Source: Sinorhizobium numidicum (lineage in GTDB: Bacteria > Pseudomonadota > Alphaproteobacteria > Rhizobiales > Rhizobiaceae). Taken from it: 64,000 nucleotides of DNA. The first letter of the stretch is position 1. Each line of letters opens with the position of its first letter. A program made the position numbers and the translations under genes. The notes under the pieces were generated by a model. That model worked only from the letters and a program-made list of their open reading frames with translations, was not told the origin of the DNA and did no database searches. Positions 26,531-35,462 of the stretch are shown here, piece by piece. Location: positions 372,001-436,000 of the forward strand of contig NZ_CP120369.1 of the NCBI RefSeq assembly GCF_029892045.1, read 5' to 3'.

Positions 26531-27454
26531 ATGAACAGGTCAACTTCATTTCCGGCCAGCGGCGAAGTGTCGTCACCGACCATCTCATCGGCAATTCTTC
26601 GTGAACTCATTCTTTCGAGTGATCTCACATTTCTGATGGAAGCGCATGACGGACTGTCGGCAGCTATCGCTGAGCGCGCGGGGTTCAAGGGCCTGTGGGC
26701 TTCTGGCCTTTCGATCTCCTCGGTCCTTGGCTATCGGGATGCCAGCGAAGCAAGTTGGACGCAGATCGTCGACATAGTCGAACGCATCGTCGATGCAACC
26801 AGTATTCCGGTTCTCGTCGACGGCGACAGCGGTTTTGGTAATTTCAATAACGCTCGCATTGTCGCACGCAAGCTTGAACAACGCGGTGCCGCCGGGCTGT
26901 GCCTTGAGGACAAGCAGTTCCCAAAAACGAACTCCTTCGTCGGCGACAGACATGCGTTAGCCGATATCGACGAATTTTCCGGACGCCTCAAGGCTGTAAA
27001 GGACACCACCGGACCCGGTTTCGTTCTCGTCGCCCGCATCGAGGCGATGATCGCCGGCCACGGTATCGACGAGGCAATTGTTCGAGCCGACGCATATGCG
27101 GAAGCCGGTGCCGACGCCATCCTCATCCACTCCCGCAAGCCGGTTGCTGACGAGATCCTGGCCTTTGCCAAGGAATGGAACAACAAGTTGCCAGTCGTCA
27201 TAGTGCCGACGAAATACTACAAGACGCCGGTTTCAGCCTATCGCGATGCCAGAATTTCCACCGTCATCTGGGCTAACCACACGATGCGAGCGGCCATTGC
27301 CGGCATGCGCCACATCTGCGGCCGAATTCATGCGGAACAAAGCGTTGCGGCTATTGAGGACGAAGTTGCCGGCCTTGATGAGCTGTTCAGGCTGATGGCC
27401 TATGACGAGCTGGCTAAGGCGGAAGAGCAGTATCTGCCGAAACAAACAACGTAG
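26531..27454 (+). CDS. pepM: Phosphoenolpyruvate phosphomutase
   Basis: 307 residues of the isocitrate lyase/PEP mutase superfamily. The diagnostic PEP mutase signature E-D-K-x5-N-S is present as EDKQFPKTNS (residues 126-135). Other family segments are FLMEAHDGLSAAIAERAGFK, GLWASGLSISSVLGYRD, LVDGDSGFGN (metal-binding Asp) and ARIEAMIAGHG. The enzyme converts PEP to phosphonopyruvate, the committed step of nearly all known phosphonate biosynthesis. The equilibrium favours PEP, so a following step must pull it forward. No phosphonopyruvate decarboxylase gene is seen; the next gene is an aminotransferase 46 bp downstream. Confidence 0.9.
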   Translation: MNRSTSFPASGEVSSPTISSAILRELILSSDLTFLMEAHDGLSAAIAERAGFKGLWASGLSISSVLGYRDASEASWTQIVDIVERIVDATSIPVLVDGDSGFGNFNNARIVARKLEQRGAAGLCLEDKQFPKTNSFVGDRHALADIDEFSGRLKAVKDTTGPGFVLVARIEAMIAGHGIDEAIVRADAYAEAGADAILIHSRKPVADEILAFAKEWNNKLPVVIVPTKYYKTPVSAYRDARISTVIWANHTMRAAIAGMRHICGRIHAEQSVAAIEDEVAGLDELFRLMAYDELAKAEEQYLPKQTT

Positions 27455-27500
27455 CCGCCGAAGGGGCGTGAACCCGTAGAACGGTAGTGGGGGGGTGCAC

Positions 27501-28691
27501 ATGCTTGCGCAAAGGACAAACCTGTTTAGTTCATCGGGGACGGCCGCGGCACGCGCGGCAGCAAAAGCAGCCGCCGATGCCGGCATGGAAATAATCGATC
27601 TCACCGCCGGAGAAATATGGACCAACCTCGCGCCTGTCATTCGTGATGGCGCGATCGAGGCCATCAATAAGGGCATCAACCGTTACACCGAAACGATCGG
27701 CACTATGGAGCTGCGAGAGGCGCTGGCAAGGAAGATTTCGCTCGATACTGGCCAGATCTGGAAGGCCGAAGAGATAGCTGTGACGTCCGGCGCCAAGCAG
27801 GCTTTGTTCAACGCCGCGATGGTGCTCCTGAACCCCGGCGACGCGGTGATCATCCCGGCGCCCTATTGGACGACGTTTCCGGCGCAGGTGCTGATTGCCG
27901 GCGGCACCCCAGTCTTCGTCGATACGGGCACAAGCGGCTATGTGCCTCGCGTTGTGGATATCAAGGCAGCGGTAACGGATCGGACGCGGGCTATTGTCAT
28001 CAACACGCCCAACAATCCCACGGGCGCCGTTTACGACGTCCCGACACTGCGCGGCATCGCCGATCTCGCCGTCAAAAGGAATCTCTGGATCATTTTCGAC
28101 GAATGCTACGGCGACTTCGTGCATGGGCACCACACGCATCACCCGATCGCCTCGATAATTCCAGGGGTGCGCTCGCGTACCCTGATCGTCAACGGGTTCA
28201 GCAAATCGCTTGCTCTAACCGGCTGGCGGATCGGCTACCTTGCGGGTCCGAAAGAGGTGATCAATGCCGTTAAAGCATTTCAGTCGCACACGACTTCCAA
28301 CCCCAATGTGATCGCGCAGCACGCGGTGCTCGCCCACTTGCAACGCGGGGATGGAGCCTATGAAAGCAAGCTGCGGTCACAGCTCGCCAGTGCCAGGCAG
28401 ATGGGCCTTGACGTCCTTTCCTCACTGACGCGCGTCCCTGTGCCGAAAGCCGCAGGCGGCTTCTATTTCTATCTCAATCTTTCACGTCTGCTGCAGTCGG
28501 CATCCGGAAACGGCGGCCGGACAACAGCCGATGATATAGTCGATTCGTTGCTCTCGGAAGCCGGCGTCGCAGCTGTTTCGGGTACCACATTCGGTGATCC
28601 TACCGGTCTTCGTCTCTCTTACGGGATTCCACCCGAAAGGCTTCGGATTGGCTTGAGCCGGCTTGTCGAGGTTCTCAACGCTTGGCAATGA
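27501..28691 (+). CDS. Class I aminotransferase (candidate phosphonopyruvate aminotransferase)
   Basis: 396-residue fold-type I PLP enzyme of the AspC-like group: NRYTETIGTMELREALARKI, TSGAKQALFNAAMVLLNPGD, NTPNNPTGAVY, FDECYGDFV and the PLP lysine in NGFSKSLALTGWRIGYLAG. Located between PEP mutase and the cytidylyltransferase, it probably aminates phosphonopyruvate to phosphonoalanine (2-amino-3-phosphonopropionate), which would drive the mutase forward. The alternative, 2-aminoethylphosphonate formation, would need a decarboxylase not seen here. The ATG at 27501 follows a G-rich site; the GTG at 27495 is possible. Confidence 0.82.
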   Translation: MLAQRTNLFSSSGTAAARAAAKAAADAGMEIIDLTAGEIWTNLAPVIRDGAIEAINKGINRYTETIGTMELREALARKISLDTGQIWKAEEIAVTSGAKQALFNAAMVLLNPGDAVIIPAPYWTTFPAQVLIAGGTPVFVDTGTSGYVPRVVDIKAAVTDRTRAIVINTPNNPTGAVYDVPTLRGIADLAVKRNLWIIFDECYGDFVHGHHTHHPIASIIPGVRSRTLIVNGFSKSLALTGWRIGYLAGPKEVINAVKAFQSHTTSNPNVIAQHAVLAHLQRGDGAYESKLRSQLASARQMGLDVLSSLTRVPVPKAAGGFYFYLNLSRLLQSASGNGGRTTADDIVDSLLSEAGVAAVSGTTFGDPTGLRLSYGIPPERLRIGLSRLVEVLNAWQ

Positions 28692-28726
28692 CACCCGTCA
28701 CTTGTGCAACGAAGAAGGGGAATGCA

Positions 28727-29500
28727 ATGCCCATTACTGGACCGAAAAAGGCGGTCATTCTCGCCGCCGGTTTGGGCTCACGTCTGCGTCCGCTGACCGA
28801 TCTGCAACCGAAACCGCTCGTCAAGGTCAACGGCACGCCGATCCTCCACAATGCCTTGCGCAACCTCGAGGCGGTCGGCGTCCAGGAGGTGACGATCGTC
28901 GTCGGCTACCGCAAAGATGCCATTCAGTATGCCTGCGGCAGGCGCTTCGGCGGACTCGAGATCAACTATGTCGAGTCATCCCTCTTCGAGCGTACGGGCA
29001 GCGCCTATTCCCTTTGGCTGGCGCGGGACACTTTGCTGTCCGGCGACTGCTATGTTCTCGAAGGCGACGTTTTCTTCGAAGAGGATGCGCTACGCTGCCT
29101 GATGATGGCCGATGCGCTGAATGCCGCGGCGGTCGCACCTTTCGATTCTTCGATGGAAGGCTCAGGCGTTGTGGTCGCTAAGGACGGCCTAATATTCGAA
29201 GTCAGATTGAACCAGACGGCGGCCAGCCTCCTATCGGACGGGCCTTCGCTATTCAAGACGATGAATCTATTGCGCTTTTCCAGCATTGCGCTGAGCATGA
29301 CGATCGTTCCGGCCCTGGACGAGCTCATCGGCTCCGGTGCGTCGAAAGCCTACACGGAGGAAGTGCTTGCTTATCTCATCGAGAAGCGCGGGCTGCAACT
29401 CGCCGCTGCACGCTGCGACGACCAAAGGTGGTACGAGATCGACAGTGTAGGTGATCTGCGAGTCGCCGAACGCATCTTCGGCACGCAAGCACTTGGATAG
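28727..29500 (+). CDS. Nucleotidyltransferase, PntC/LicC-like (phosphonate CTP transferase)
   Basis: 257 residues of the NTP_transferase family: KAVILAAGLGSRLRPLTDLQ (nucleotide loop), KPLVKVNGTPILHNALRNLE, TIVVGYRKDAIQ, AYSLWLAR and VLEGDVFFEED (metal Asp). The layout matches small cytidylyltransferases that activate phosphocholine (LicC) or 2-aminoethylphosphonate (PntC). Being third in the PEP mutase operon, 35 bp after the aminotransferase, it probably makes a CMP-phosphonate for transfer to a lipid or glycan. No fused transferase domain is present, so a separate transferase must act; a CDP-alcohol phosphotransferase is encoded at 23002-23619. Confidence 0.82.
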   Translation: MPITGPKKAVILAAGLGSRLRPLTDLQPKPLVKVNGTPILHNALRNLEAVGVQEVTIVVGYRKDAIQYACGRRFGGLEINYVESSLFERTGSAYSLWLARDTLLSGDCYVLEGDVFFEEDALRCLMMADALNAAAVAPFDSSMEGSGVVVAKDGLIFEVRLNQTAASLLSDGPSLFKTMNLLRFSSIALSMTIVPALDELIGSGASKAYTEEVLAYLIEKRGLQLAAARCDDQRWYEIDSVGDLRVAERIFGTQALG

Positions 29501-29939
29501 AGGGCGGCGTTGCGGGTCGATCCCCTTGGAGCAACGGACAAACGGTCGGCAGATGAGCTGCCTTAGGACCCTCAGACGCGCTATTTACGGCCGAGCCGGA
29601 ACTAAGCTCCTGCGCGCCAGGATCCCCGCGGCCGACATCAGGTCCCGCCAACTCTCGACCGCGCCGACTGATGCATGCAAGCGGGGTCCAAGGTGACTGT
29701 AAAAAGGCGCTTTCGCTGACTTTTTACACATAGCGTCGAGCCTCGGTTGTGCAAATGGAGGTCCGCTGCGCAACAAAAGCAGTCTCGCGAGAATGTCGCA
29801 TCGGAACTACAATATCCGCCTTTCATCAACGGCTTTCTGCCACCGGCGCCGGATTTTATGTGGTGCTCACGAGCGCGCTAGCTTCAAGGCGGGACTCATG
29901 CGAGCCGATCAACATTCTATTGCCTCGCCAATGTGTGCT
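29501..29939. other. Intergenic, no gene recognised
   Basis: Apart from the inverted repeat at 29698-29728 nothing is recognised. No clear terminator follows the cytidylyltransferase gene. Confidence 0.4.
29698..29728. repeat. 9-bp perfect inverted repeat
   Basis: TGTAAAAAG, a 13-nt loop, then CTTTTTACA. The arms are A/T-rich. It could be a protein-binding site, a recombination remnant or a weak terminator for the phosphonate operon ~200 bp upstream. Confidence 0.4.
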
Positions 29940-30890
29940 GACTGCAACCGAACTGCGAACCCACACTATCGGGAGCAACGCATCGCGCATGAACATGGCA
30001 AAGAGCGACCCTCCGAAAGATACCAGTTCTTCCGGTACAAGAGGACGAGTTCCGGCAAGTAGCTAGCCCTTCCGACAAAACCAGCCATGGCCAGCACACC
30101 GTGGCCTGCAACAACAGCGGCGATCACCGACCGCAGAAATGGCGGCACCAGGCCAGCCAGGATTTTGTGCGAGAAGAAGTGAGGAAAGGTCACGCGTCGC
30201 AAATCTCGCCCATCAGCACTGCCGAGCCCACATCTCCCGAAATGACTTGGTGCCCAGTGGCTGCTCGAATAGCGAGGCGACCAGGTGCACTTTCAAGCCG
30301 AGGCTTCGGACGAGTTTCGTTGCGGCCGCATCCTCGACAATTTCCACGCGAGTGCCTGGACGCCGCCGCGGGCATCCAGCATGCTCTTACGCCAGAGCAT
30401 GCTTTTGCCCTCCGCAGACGCGTATCCAACGGCTTCGACCGCATACTGCCAGCGCCTGGTGGGCATTGAGGAACGCACATTCAACCTCCGCCCAGAATCC
30501 AGATGGGCGTGAAACGAGTGGGGTCGAGCATACCAGCCCGGTATCCCGCTGCCACTCTGCCATTAGGCGGACGAGATAATCTCTTGGCATGAGAACGTTA
30601 GAGTCGGCGAGAACCACCCATCCATGCGAAGCCGCATTCCAGCCTTTCACGCAATTGTTCAGCTTGGGATTGGCGCTGATCAAGTCGTCACCGACAAGAG
30701 TCTTCGCAGGAATCGATGGATGGCGCTGACGCGCTTCCCCGATCAACGGGATCACCGGATCCTTGGCGTCAGCCACGCAAAGGATGATTTCGTAGTCGCC
30801 AGGCGGAACGCGCTGTCGAGCGTTTCTGGGGAGAACTCCTCGACACCGCTGGTCCCCGGCAAGCGGTTCCGTTCCTCCTTGATGACTTGA
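29940..30890 (-). pseudogene. Ceramide glucosyltransferase-like (GT21) pseudogene
   Basis: Successive minus-strand frames read VEEFSPETLDSAFRLA, then DYEIILCVADAKDPVIPLIG, DDLISANPKLNNCVKGWNAA, DSNVLMPRDYLVRLMAEWQR, GFWAEVECAFLNAHQ, then RRWQYAVEAVGYASAEGKSM, later RVTFPHFFSHKILAG and ELVLLYRKNWYLS. This is a bacterial ceramide glucosyltransferase/HpnI-like GT2-21 enzyme with at least four frameshifts. It is non-functional. Confidence 0.8.
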
Positions 30891-30999
30891 CGAGCGGCCT
30901 GCTATTGCAGTTTATCGAGCCGGCGGGGGTTGGCACTGATACAGACACTGGCGGAGCGATAGGCGGGGAGTTCTATCGCTGAAAGATATGGAGAAGCGT

Positions 31000-31434
31000 A
31001 TGCTGAATTCTAGCCCCGAAAAAGCGAAGGGAAAGCCTGAACCCGTCGATATTCATGTCGGCCGTCGAATTCGGATGCGCCGGGTGTGGATCCAGGTCAC
31101 ACAGGTGGCTCTTGCGGAGGCTATCGGAGTGACGTTTCAGCAGTTACAAAAATACGAGAAAGGCACCAACCGCGTAGGTGCAAGCCGCCTCCAACAGATT
31201 GCAGACGCGCTGGATGCGCCAGTTTCCTACTTCTTCGCGGATATGCCCGGCGCAGCGGCGGTCGGCGGCGACGACCGCAGTGGCCAAAAGAAGCTGCAAC
31301 CAGAAATCATGGAGTTTGCGTCAAGCGATGAAGGTCTTGCGCTTATTCGCGCTTTCAGCCGGATCACAGATGAAAGAGTGCGGAGCCGGACCCTCGGCCT
31401 TGTGAAGGCGCTCGCCGAACAGGATCCGTCATAA
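31000..31434 (+). CDS. XRE-family helix-turn-helix regulator
   Basis: About 144 residues. The HTH_XRE domain is at residues ~20-75 (VGRRIRMRRVWIQVTQVALA, then GVTFQQLQKYEKGTNRVGAS, LQQIADALDAPVSYFF), with a helical C-terminal tail (LALIRAFSRITDERVRSRTL). This is the common alphaproteobacterial type of ~140 residues. GGAG stands 7 nt before the ATG at 31000, so I prefer it to the ATG at 30988. The target is unknown. Confidence 0.8.
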   Translation: MLNSSPEKAKGKPEPVDIHVGRRIRMRRVWIQVTQVALAEAIGVTFQQLQKYEKGTNRVGASRLQQIADALDAPVSYFFADMPGAAAVGGDDRSGQKKLQPEIMEFASSDEGLALIRAFSRITDERVRSRTLGLVKALAEQDPS

Positions 31435-31615
31435 GCGCCGGTACCGAACGGCTCAGGCACATAAAGAGCAGTCCATGAGTGTCACGACGGATTTCATTTC
31501 TGAGTTAATACCTGCCGCAAACAAGCCCGAGGAGTTGTCGCTTTAGGACGAGCTCTAGGTGTTTGATCCCAGGCTTTGATGGTGCAATGTCTTCGCCGGC
31601 TTGGAGAGAGGCACC

Positions 31616-31910
31616 ATGGGACATGTTCTACACAGCAGCGCCACGATGACAGAGGCAATGCGTCGAGCAATACAAAATATTCAAGAGAGCCTGAGGGCGC
31701 TTTCGAAGCGGTACGGGATCAATCCGAAGACGGTGGCGAAGTGGAAGAAACGTAGCTCCGTTGCCGATCGTTCGACCGGTCCGCGGGAGCCGCGCTCGAC
31801 GGTCCTGTCGCCGGAGGAAGAAGCGGTCATCGTGGCCTTTCGCAAGCACGCTCTCTTGCCGCTCGACGATTGCCTCTAATTCACTGCAGCCGACCATTCC
31901 TGGGACTGAA
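31616..31910 (+). mobile_element. IS481-family transposase, 5' remnant
   Basis: The first ~88 residues of an IS481-type transposase are intact: ATMTEAMRRAIQNIQESLRA, LSKRYGINPKTVAKWKKR, RSTVLSPEEEAVIVAFRKHA, LLPLDDCL. It then stops, with SLQPTIP continuing one frame over. The DDE catalytic domain is missing. Confidence 0.75.
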
Positions 31911-32105
31911 GGCCTAGAGCGAGAGGCTGTATCGGAGGCAACTGAGCCGATCTGAAATCACAACTTAGTCAGCGTGCGACAAGGCTTTCTGTAAAAGGAT
32001 GTGATTTGCCAAGCGGCGGAAACGCTTTGTTTACTACTGAGTTAGAGAGTGTAGTGACGCCACCAGATTTTTGTTCACATTTTGTTCTCTTTATGAGATA
32101 AAGCT

Positions 32106-32123
32106 GTGGAGAAAAAAATCCAC
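32106..32123. promoter_or_regulatory. Inverted repeat before the dCTP deaminase pair
   Basis: GTGGA-N8-TCCAC, 50-65 bp upstream of the ATG at 32172. It may be an operator. A few bases downstream an ATCGAATCAGTCGATTTT stretch looks like the 3' half of a nod box, but the 5' half is absent. Confidence 0.3.
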
Positions 32124-32171
32124 GATATCGAATCAGTCGATTTTCCGGTCTGATGTCCAAAATGGAGGGAT

Positions 32172-32417
32172 ATGGCTATGAAAGTTAAAGTCACCCAAGT
32201 AGGTCATGGGACACATCCCAGCGAGGTGATTGTTACCGTCGATACGACGAGTGGGCCAGAAAGGCTGGTCGTCCACCAGAGGTCCATCAAGGATAACGGA
32301 CTCGACATCGGATACCCGATTAACCGAGATCGAAACAGCTTCCTAGTTGAATTGCCGAGAGAAACCATTTCTGGCTCTTGGCGTGTCTGGGTGCCTGAAG
32401 CAGTGGTGGTTGAATAA
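32172..32417 (+). CDS. Hypothetical protein, 81 residues, paired with dCTP deaminase
   Basis: Small soluble protein predicted to be mostly beta (VKVTQVGHGTHPSEVIVTVD, ERLVVHQRSIKDNG, SFLVELPRETISGSWRVWVP). A strong GGAGG site lies 6 nt before the ATG. No family is recognised. It ends 24 bp before the dCTP deaminase gene and is very probably cotranscribed with it. Confidence 0.6.
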   Translation: MAMKVKVTQVGHGTHPSEVIVTVDTTSGPERLVVHQRSIKDNGLDIGYPINRDRNSFLVELPRETISGSWRVWVPEAVVVE

Positions 32418-32441
32418 TCGGGTCACTGGGGCTGACGCGCA

Positions 32442-33008
32442 ATGATTTTGACTGATCGCGAAATACAGATTGCAATACAGACTGGCGCCATCATTGTTGA
32501 TCCAGACCCAGATCTATCCTTATACAGCTCCACCAGTCTTGATTTGACGCTTGACGGAAGGCTAACTCTTTTCAAAGAGCCAAAGGGCGGATTGGCGATA
32601 ACAATCGACCCTTCAGACCCCAAGTATAATCACGAAGAGATTCTGGGGGAGACTACTTCACCCCACGATATCGATGCCGTGCTAGGATATGACTTTAAGC
32701 CTGGCCAGATGTTGCTGGCATGGACCAGGGAATATGTCGAACTTAAGTCCCAATCGCGCATAGCAGCTAGGGTGGAGGGCAAGAGCTCACTTGCTAGGCT
32801 GGGGATAGGCATTCATCTGACAGCGCCTACCATTCATGCGGGTTTTTCCGGGCAGATTCGGCTTGAGATGGTGAACCACAACAAATTTCCGATTAAACTT
32901 CGCCCCGGCATGAAGATATGTCAGCTTATCTTTGAACAGACAGTTGGCACGCCTGTACGAGGCTATGAGGGCCGGTTCGCGGGACAAACGAACGCGAAGA
33001 AGGGATAA
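32442..33008 (+). CDS. dcd: dCTP deaminase (Dcd/DUT superfamily)
   Basis: 188 residues. The family signature is clear: RVEGKSSLARLGIGIHLTAP followed by TIHAGFSGQIRLEMVNHNK (with the catalytic-type Glu) and LRPGMKICQLIFE. The N-terminus MILTDREIQIAIQTGAIIVD also fits. The enzyme deaminates dCTP to dUTP, normally for dTMP synthesis. A plasmid copy paired with a small unknown gene amid IS debris resembles stand-alone phage-defence dCTP deaminases, which deplete dCTP during infection. That reading is inference; an ordinary accessory nucleotide enzyme is the alternative. Confidence 0.85.
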   Translation: MILTDREIQIAIQTGAIIVDPDPDLSLYSSTSLDLTLDGRLTLFKEPKGGLAITIDPSDPKYNHEEILGETTSPHDIDAVLGYDFKPGQMLLAWTREYVELKSQSRIAARVEGKSSLARLGIGIHLTAPTIHAGFSGQIRLEMVNHNKFPIKLRPGMKICQLIFEQTVGTPVRGYEGRFAGQTNAKKG

Positions 33009-33159
33009 CTATTCCGCTCCCAAGTCGGCTCAGAACTCCAGTTCCGACACCCGTCGATTCGCTTGACCTCTGCGCGCCCACGTCGGTGACAACCCTGCTC
33101 CGGCCTCATCCTCTACCCAGGGGGGCGTGTGCCCTTTGCGGTGTCGTCTACTTGCAGTC

Positions 33160-34060
33160 ACCGCGTTCGTGAAACACACGCACGAACGAACCGGACAGTT
33201 AAAGCGAAGCACGTGGCGCCAACGCGTGGTTGACGGCAACACTGGCGCCGATCGTCGGCGCTGGATCCACGTCTTCCATGATCCCGGTCATTGCTCGACC
33301 AGTGGTCGCCGGTGTCCTCGATGCCGAATCTCAAGCCGCCCTGAATGCCGCCGCTGATCGTAAGAGCGCCTAACCGTGTTCGCCGCTCGGGCTGACGACG
33401 CCAACCGGAATCTTTTGCCGGTAGCTGATGATTCTTTCGCAGTCTGGAGCCTTCCAGTGGTCGTCTCGGAAGCGACCCTTGCTCGAATAGCTGCCCGATC
33501 CGCCATACGCAGTCCACTTGACGTCGGTATAGCGGATACGGCGCCGACCGCGATACTGCTGCTGTCATCGCCGTAGATGATCCCGTCCAACTCGATCGCT
33601 CCGGCGACATAGTGATCGAGTTGGATATCGGGATGGATGGAGCGGTGGCTCCATTCATCGTGCCCGCCGCTCAGCCAGTCGCAGTCAACCATGTGACCGG
33701 TGCCGCCGGTGCCGAAGTTAACGCTGCCCTTCAAGCTCCAGTCGTCGTCAATCTGCGCGTCGGCGCCGACTGTAAAAAGGGTGATGCCCTTGCTCTCCCA
33801 GTTCAGCTGGCTGCACTTGTGGCCCTTGCGCTCGCAACCCGAGTCTGTGCACTCCTCGGCGCCGCGATCGACAAATTCCTGGGCCTCGATGTTAGCAAGG
33901 CCGATTCCGCCGAAAACGATGAAATTGCCGTCGTCGGACGAAAACAGAGCGGCGTGGGAGGCAGCGAGTGACGGGGTGGCCATCAGAAAACACGAAGTGA
34001 CTACGGATCCGACGATGACGCGCTTTACAAGCTGATCGCGTGCTTTGTCCAACACCTCAG
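33160..34060 (-). pseudogene. Omptin-family outer-membrane protease pseudogene
   Basis: The minus strand begins with a signal peptide (VKRVIVGSVVTSCFLMATPS, LAAS) and the omptin barrel start (NFIVFGGIGLANIEAQEF), then SQLNWESKGITLFTVGADAQ, GTGGTGHMVDCDWLSGG (the Asp-x-Asp pair) and DWSL/SIHPDIQLDHYVAGAI. After SSIAVGA the frame is lost. Homology resumes in another frame as ALTISGGIQGGLRFGIEDTG and DHW. At least two frameshifts make it inactive. Confidence 0.8.
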
Positions 34061-34392
34061 TGTTGGGCCTGAGCTTTCTCGCCTGAGACGCAAGTCTCGC
34101 TCGATAGACACGATCCCCGACATGCGCGAGCAAACTGCCGCCGTAGCGGAATCGCGCACGAGACGTCCTGATCGATCTCCGGATATCGTCGGCGCCCTCG
34201 CGACCTTTCGGCTGAAGAGGTCAGAGTGTCTGGGTGGACGCGGCCGAAGAAAATCCCGTTGGACCCGGACCGAGTGAGCCGACCGTAGGCGAGCGATGTC
34301 ACCGGCGCGAATACTTCGCAACAATCTTCTGAGCTCGGGCCTTGACGGCACTCGCCAATCAGAACAAAATCAGAACATTGGCGGAGGCTCTC

Positions 34393-34563
34393 ATGGCCCA
34401 TGCGGAAGAAGTGATTGAGCGCGCTCACTCGGTCTTGGCCGCGCTGCGCGCAAAAAGAGAGCGCGAGGCAGAGCGGCGCAAGGAAGTGTTTGGACGCATC
34501 GACATCAGCAAACCCTTAAGGATGCCAAAACGCGGCATTCAGCTGAGCCTGAAATTGCAATGA
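34393..34563 (+). CDS. Possible small basic hypothetical protein
   Basis: 56-codon frame with a charged, probably coiled-coil stretch (EEVIERAHSVLAALRAKRER, EAERRKEVFGR). No family is recognised. An in-frame TTG lies 51 bp upstream. Could be a remnant. Confidence 0.25.
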   Translation: MAHAEEVIERAHSVLAALRAKREREAERRKEVFGRIDISKPLRMPKRGIQLSLKLQ

Positions 34564-35170
34564 CCTCGCAGAAAGGAAGGCCGATCGCGCAACCTCGCCT
34601 GGCCCGTCAAGATGTGCAAGCGACCCCGTGCTCGACTGCAAGCATCTGCGGGAGCAGCTCACGCTTGCTGAGCAGTACATGAGCTGCGGCCTCACGCGCG
34701 GCTGGTCACCGCAATATCAGAGGCCAGAAGACTGACGCAGCTAAAGTGGCGACTCTCGTCGAAGCGGATCCGGCGTCTTCACACGAGAGGCGGCTCGCTC
34801 CGGGGAAAAGAAGATAATCGCTATCTACCGCCGACGCACAGTTCCAGCTCAAGAAACGGACCGGGTTGCGGGTTTCGGCGGCCCTTGCTTTGCACCTGCG
34901 ATCTTCCACGGGGCTTTTGTTTTTGCACGTTGGTTGCGGGGCAGGATTAAACCTGCAAGGTACGCCTCGGCCTGCTTTGCATCGGATGCGGCAGGAGACC
35001 GCAAGGGAGAAGTTGAGCACAGATCGGATGGTCGCTGCCGCTACCGGACCCGTCGGACCCGTGAAAGTCTCGCGTCAATCATCTGGAAGTGTCGCCGCCG
35101 AAAAAATCGACATCCAGCGATGCCTTGCATCGTTGTCTTTTGAACTTATATTGCACTTACTTCGGCATTC
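34564..35170. other. About 600 bp, nothing recognised
   Basis: No open frame here shows a recognisable domain, and no clear repeat or RNA gene is seen. Confidence 0.4.
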
Positions 35171-35400
35171 TTAAAGCGGAATAGCAGCCCCTCTGCTCAC
35201 CATCGTGGGGCAGATTTGTTGCGGGCGCGGACCGATCTGCTGAGTGACGAGCCCGGCCGCCAACGACCCCAGATGGCCGCAATCCTTGAAGCTGCGACCA
35301 GTCGTGTAACCGTAGAGAAAACGGGCGGCATAGGAGTCGCCGACGCCCGTTGTGTGTCGACCAGTTCCGTCTTGGCCGTGCCTTAATGCTTGGCACTGAA
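35171..35400 (-). pseudogene. PfkB-family (adenosine/ribokinase-like) kinase remnant
   Basis: The minus strand reads TTGVGDSYAARFLYGYTTGR and SFKDCGHLGSLAAGLVTQQI, then GPRPQ: the C-terminal anion-hole and ATP-site signature of PfkB kinases (normally DTTGAGD). The rest of the gene is missing. Confidence 0.7.
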
Positions 35401-35462
35401 TTAGGTTTTCCCTCTTCCTCACTTCGTATGGTGGTGCAGTTGGTTGAGGGTAGCTGGGGGCT

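Noticed and set aside
30378..30403. 10-bp inverted repeat AGCATGCTCT...AGAGCATGCT
   Set aside because: It arises from two nearby Ser-Met-Leu coding segments of the glucosyltransferase pseudogene; no regulatory context.
32124..32150. Nod box-like sequence before the dCTP deaminase pair
   Set aside because: Only the 3' half (ATCGAATCAGTCGATTTT) resembles the consensus; the ATCCAT...GATG half is absent.
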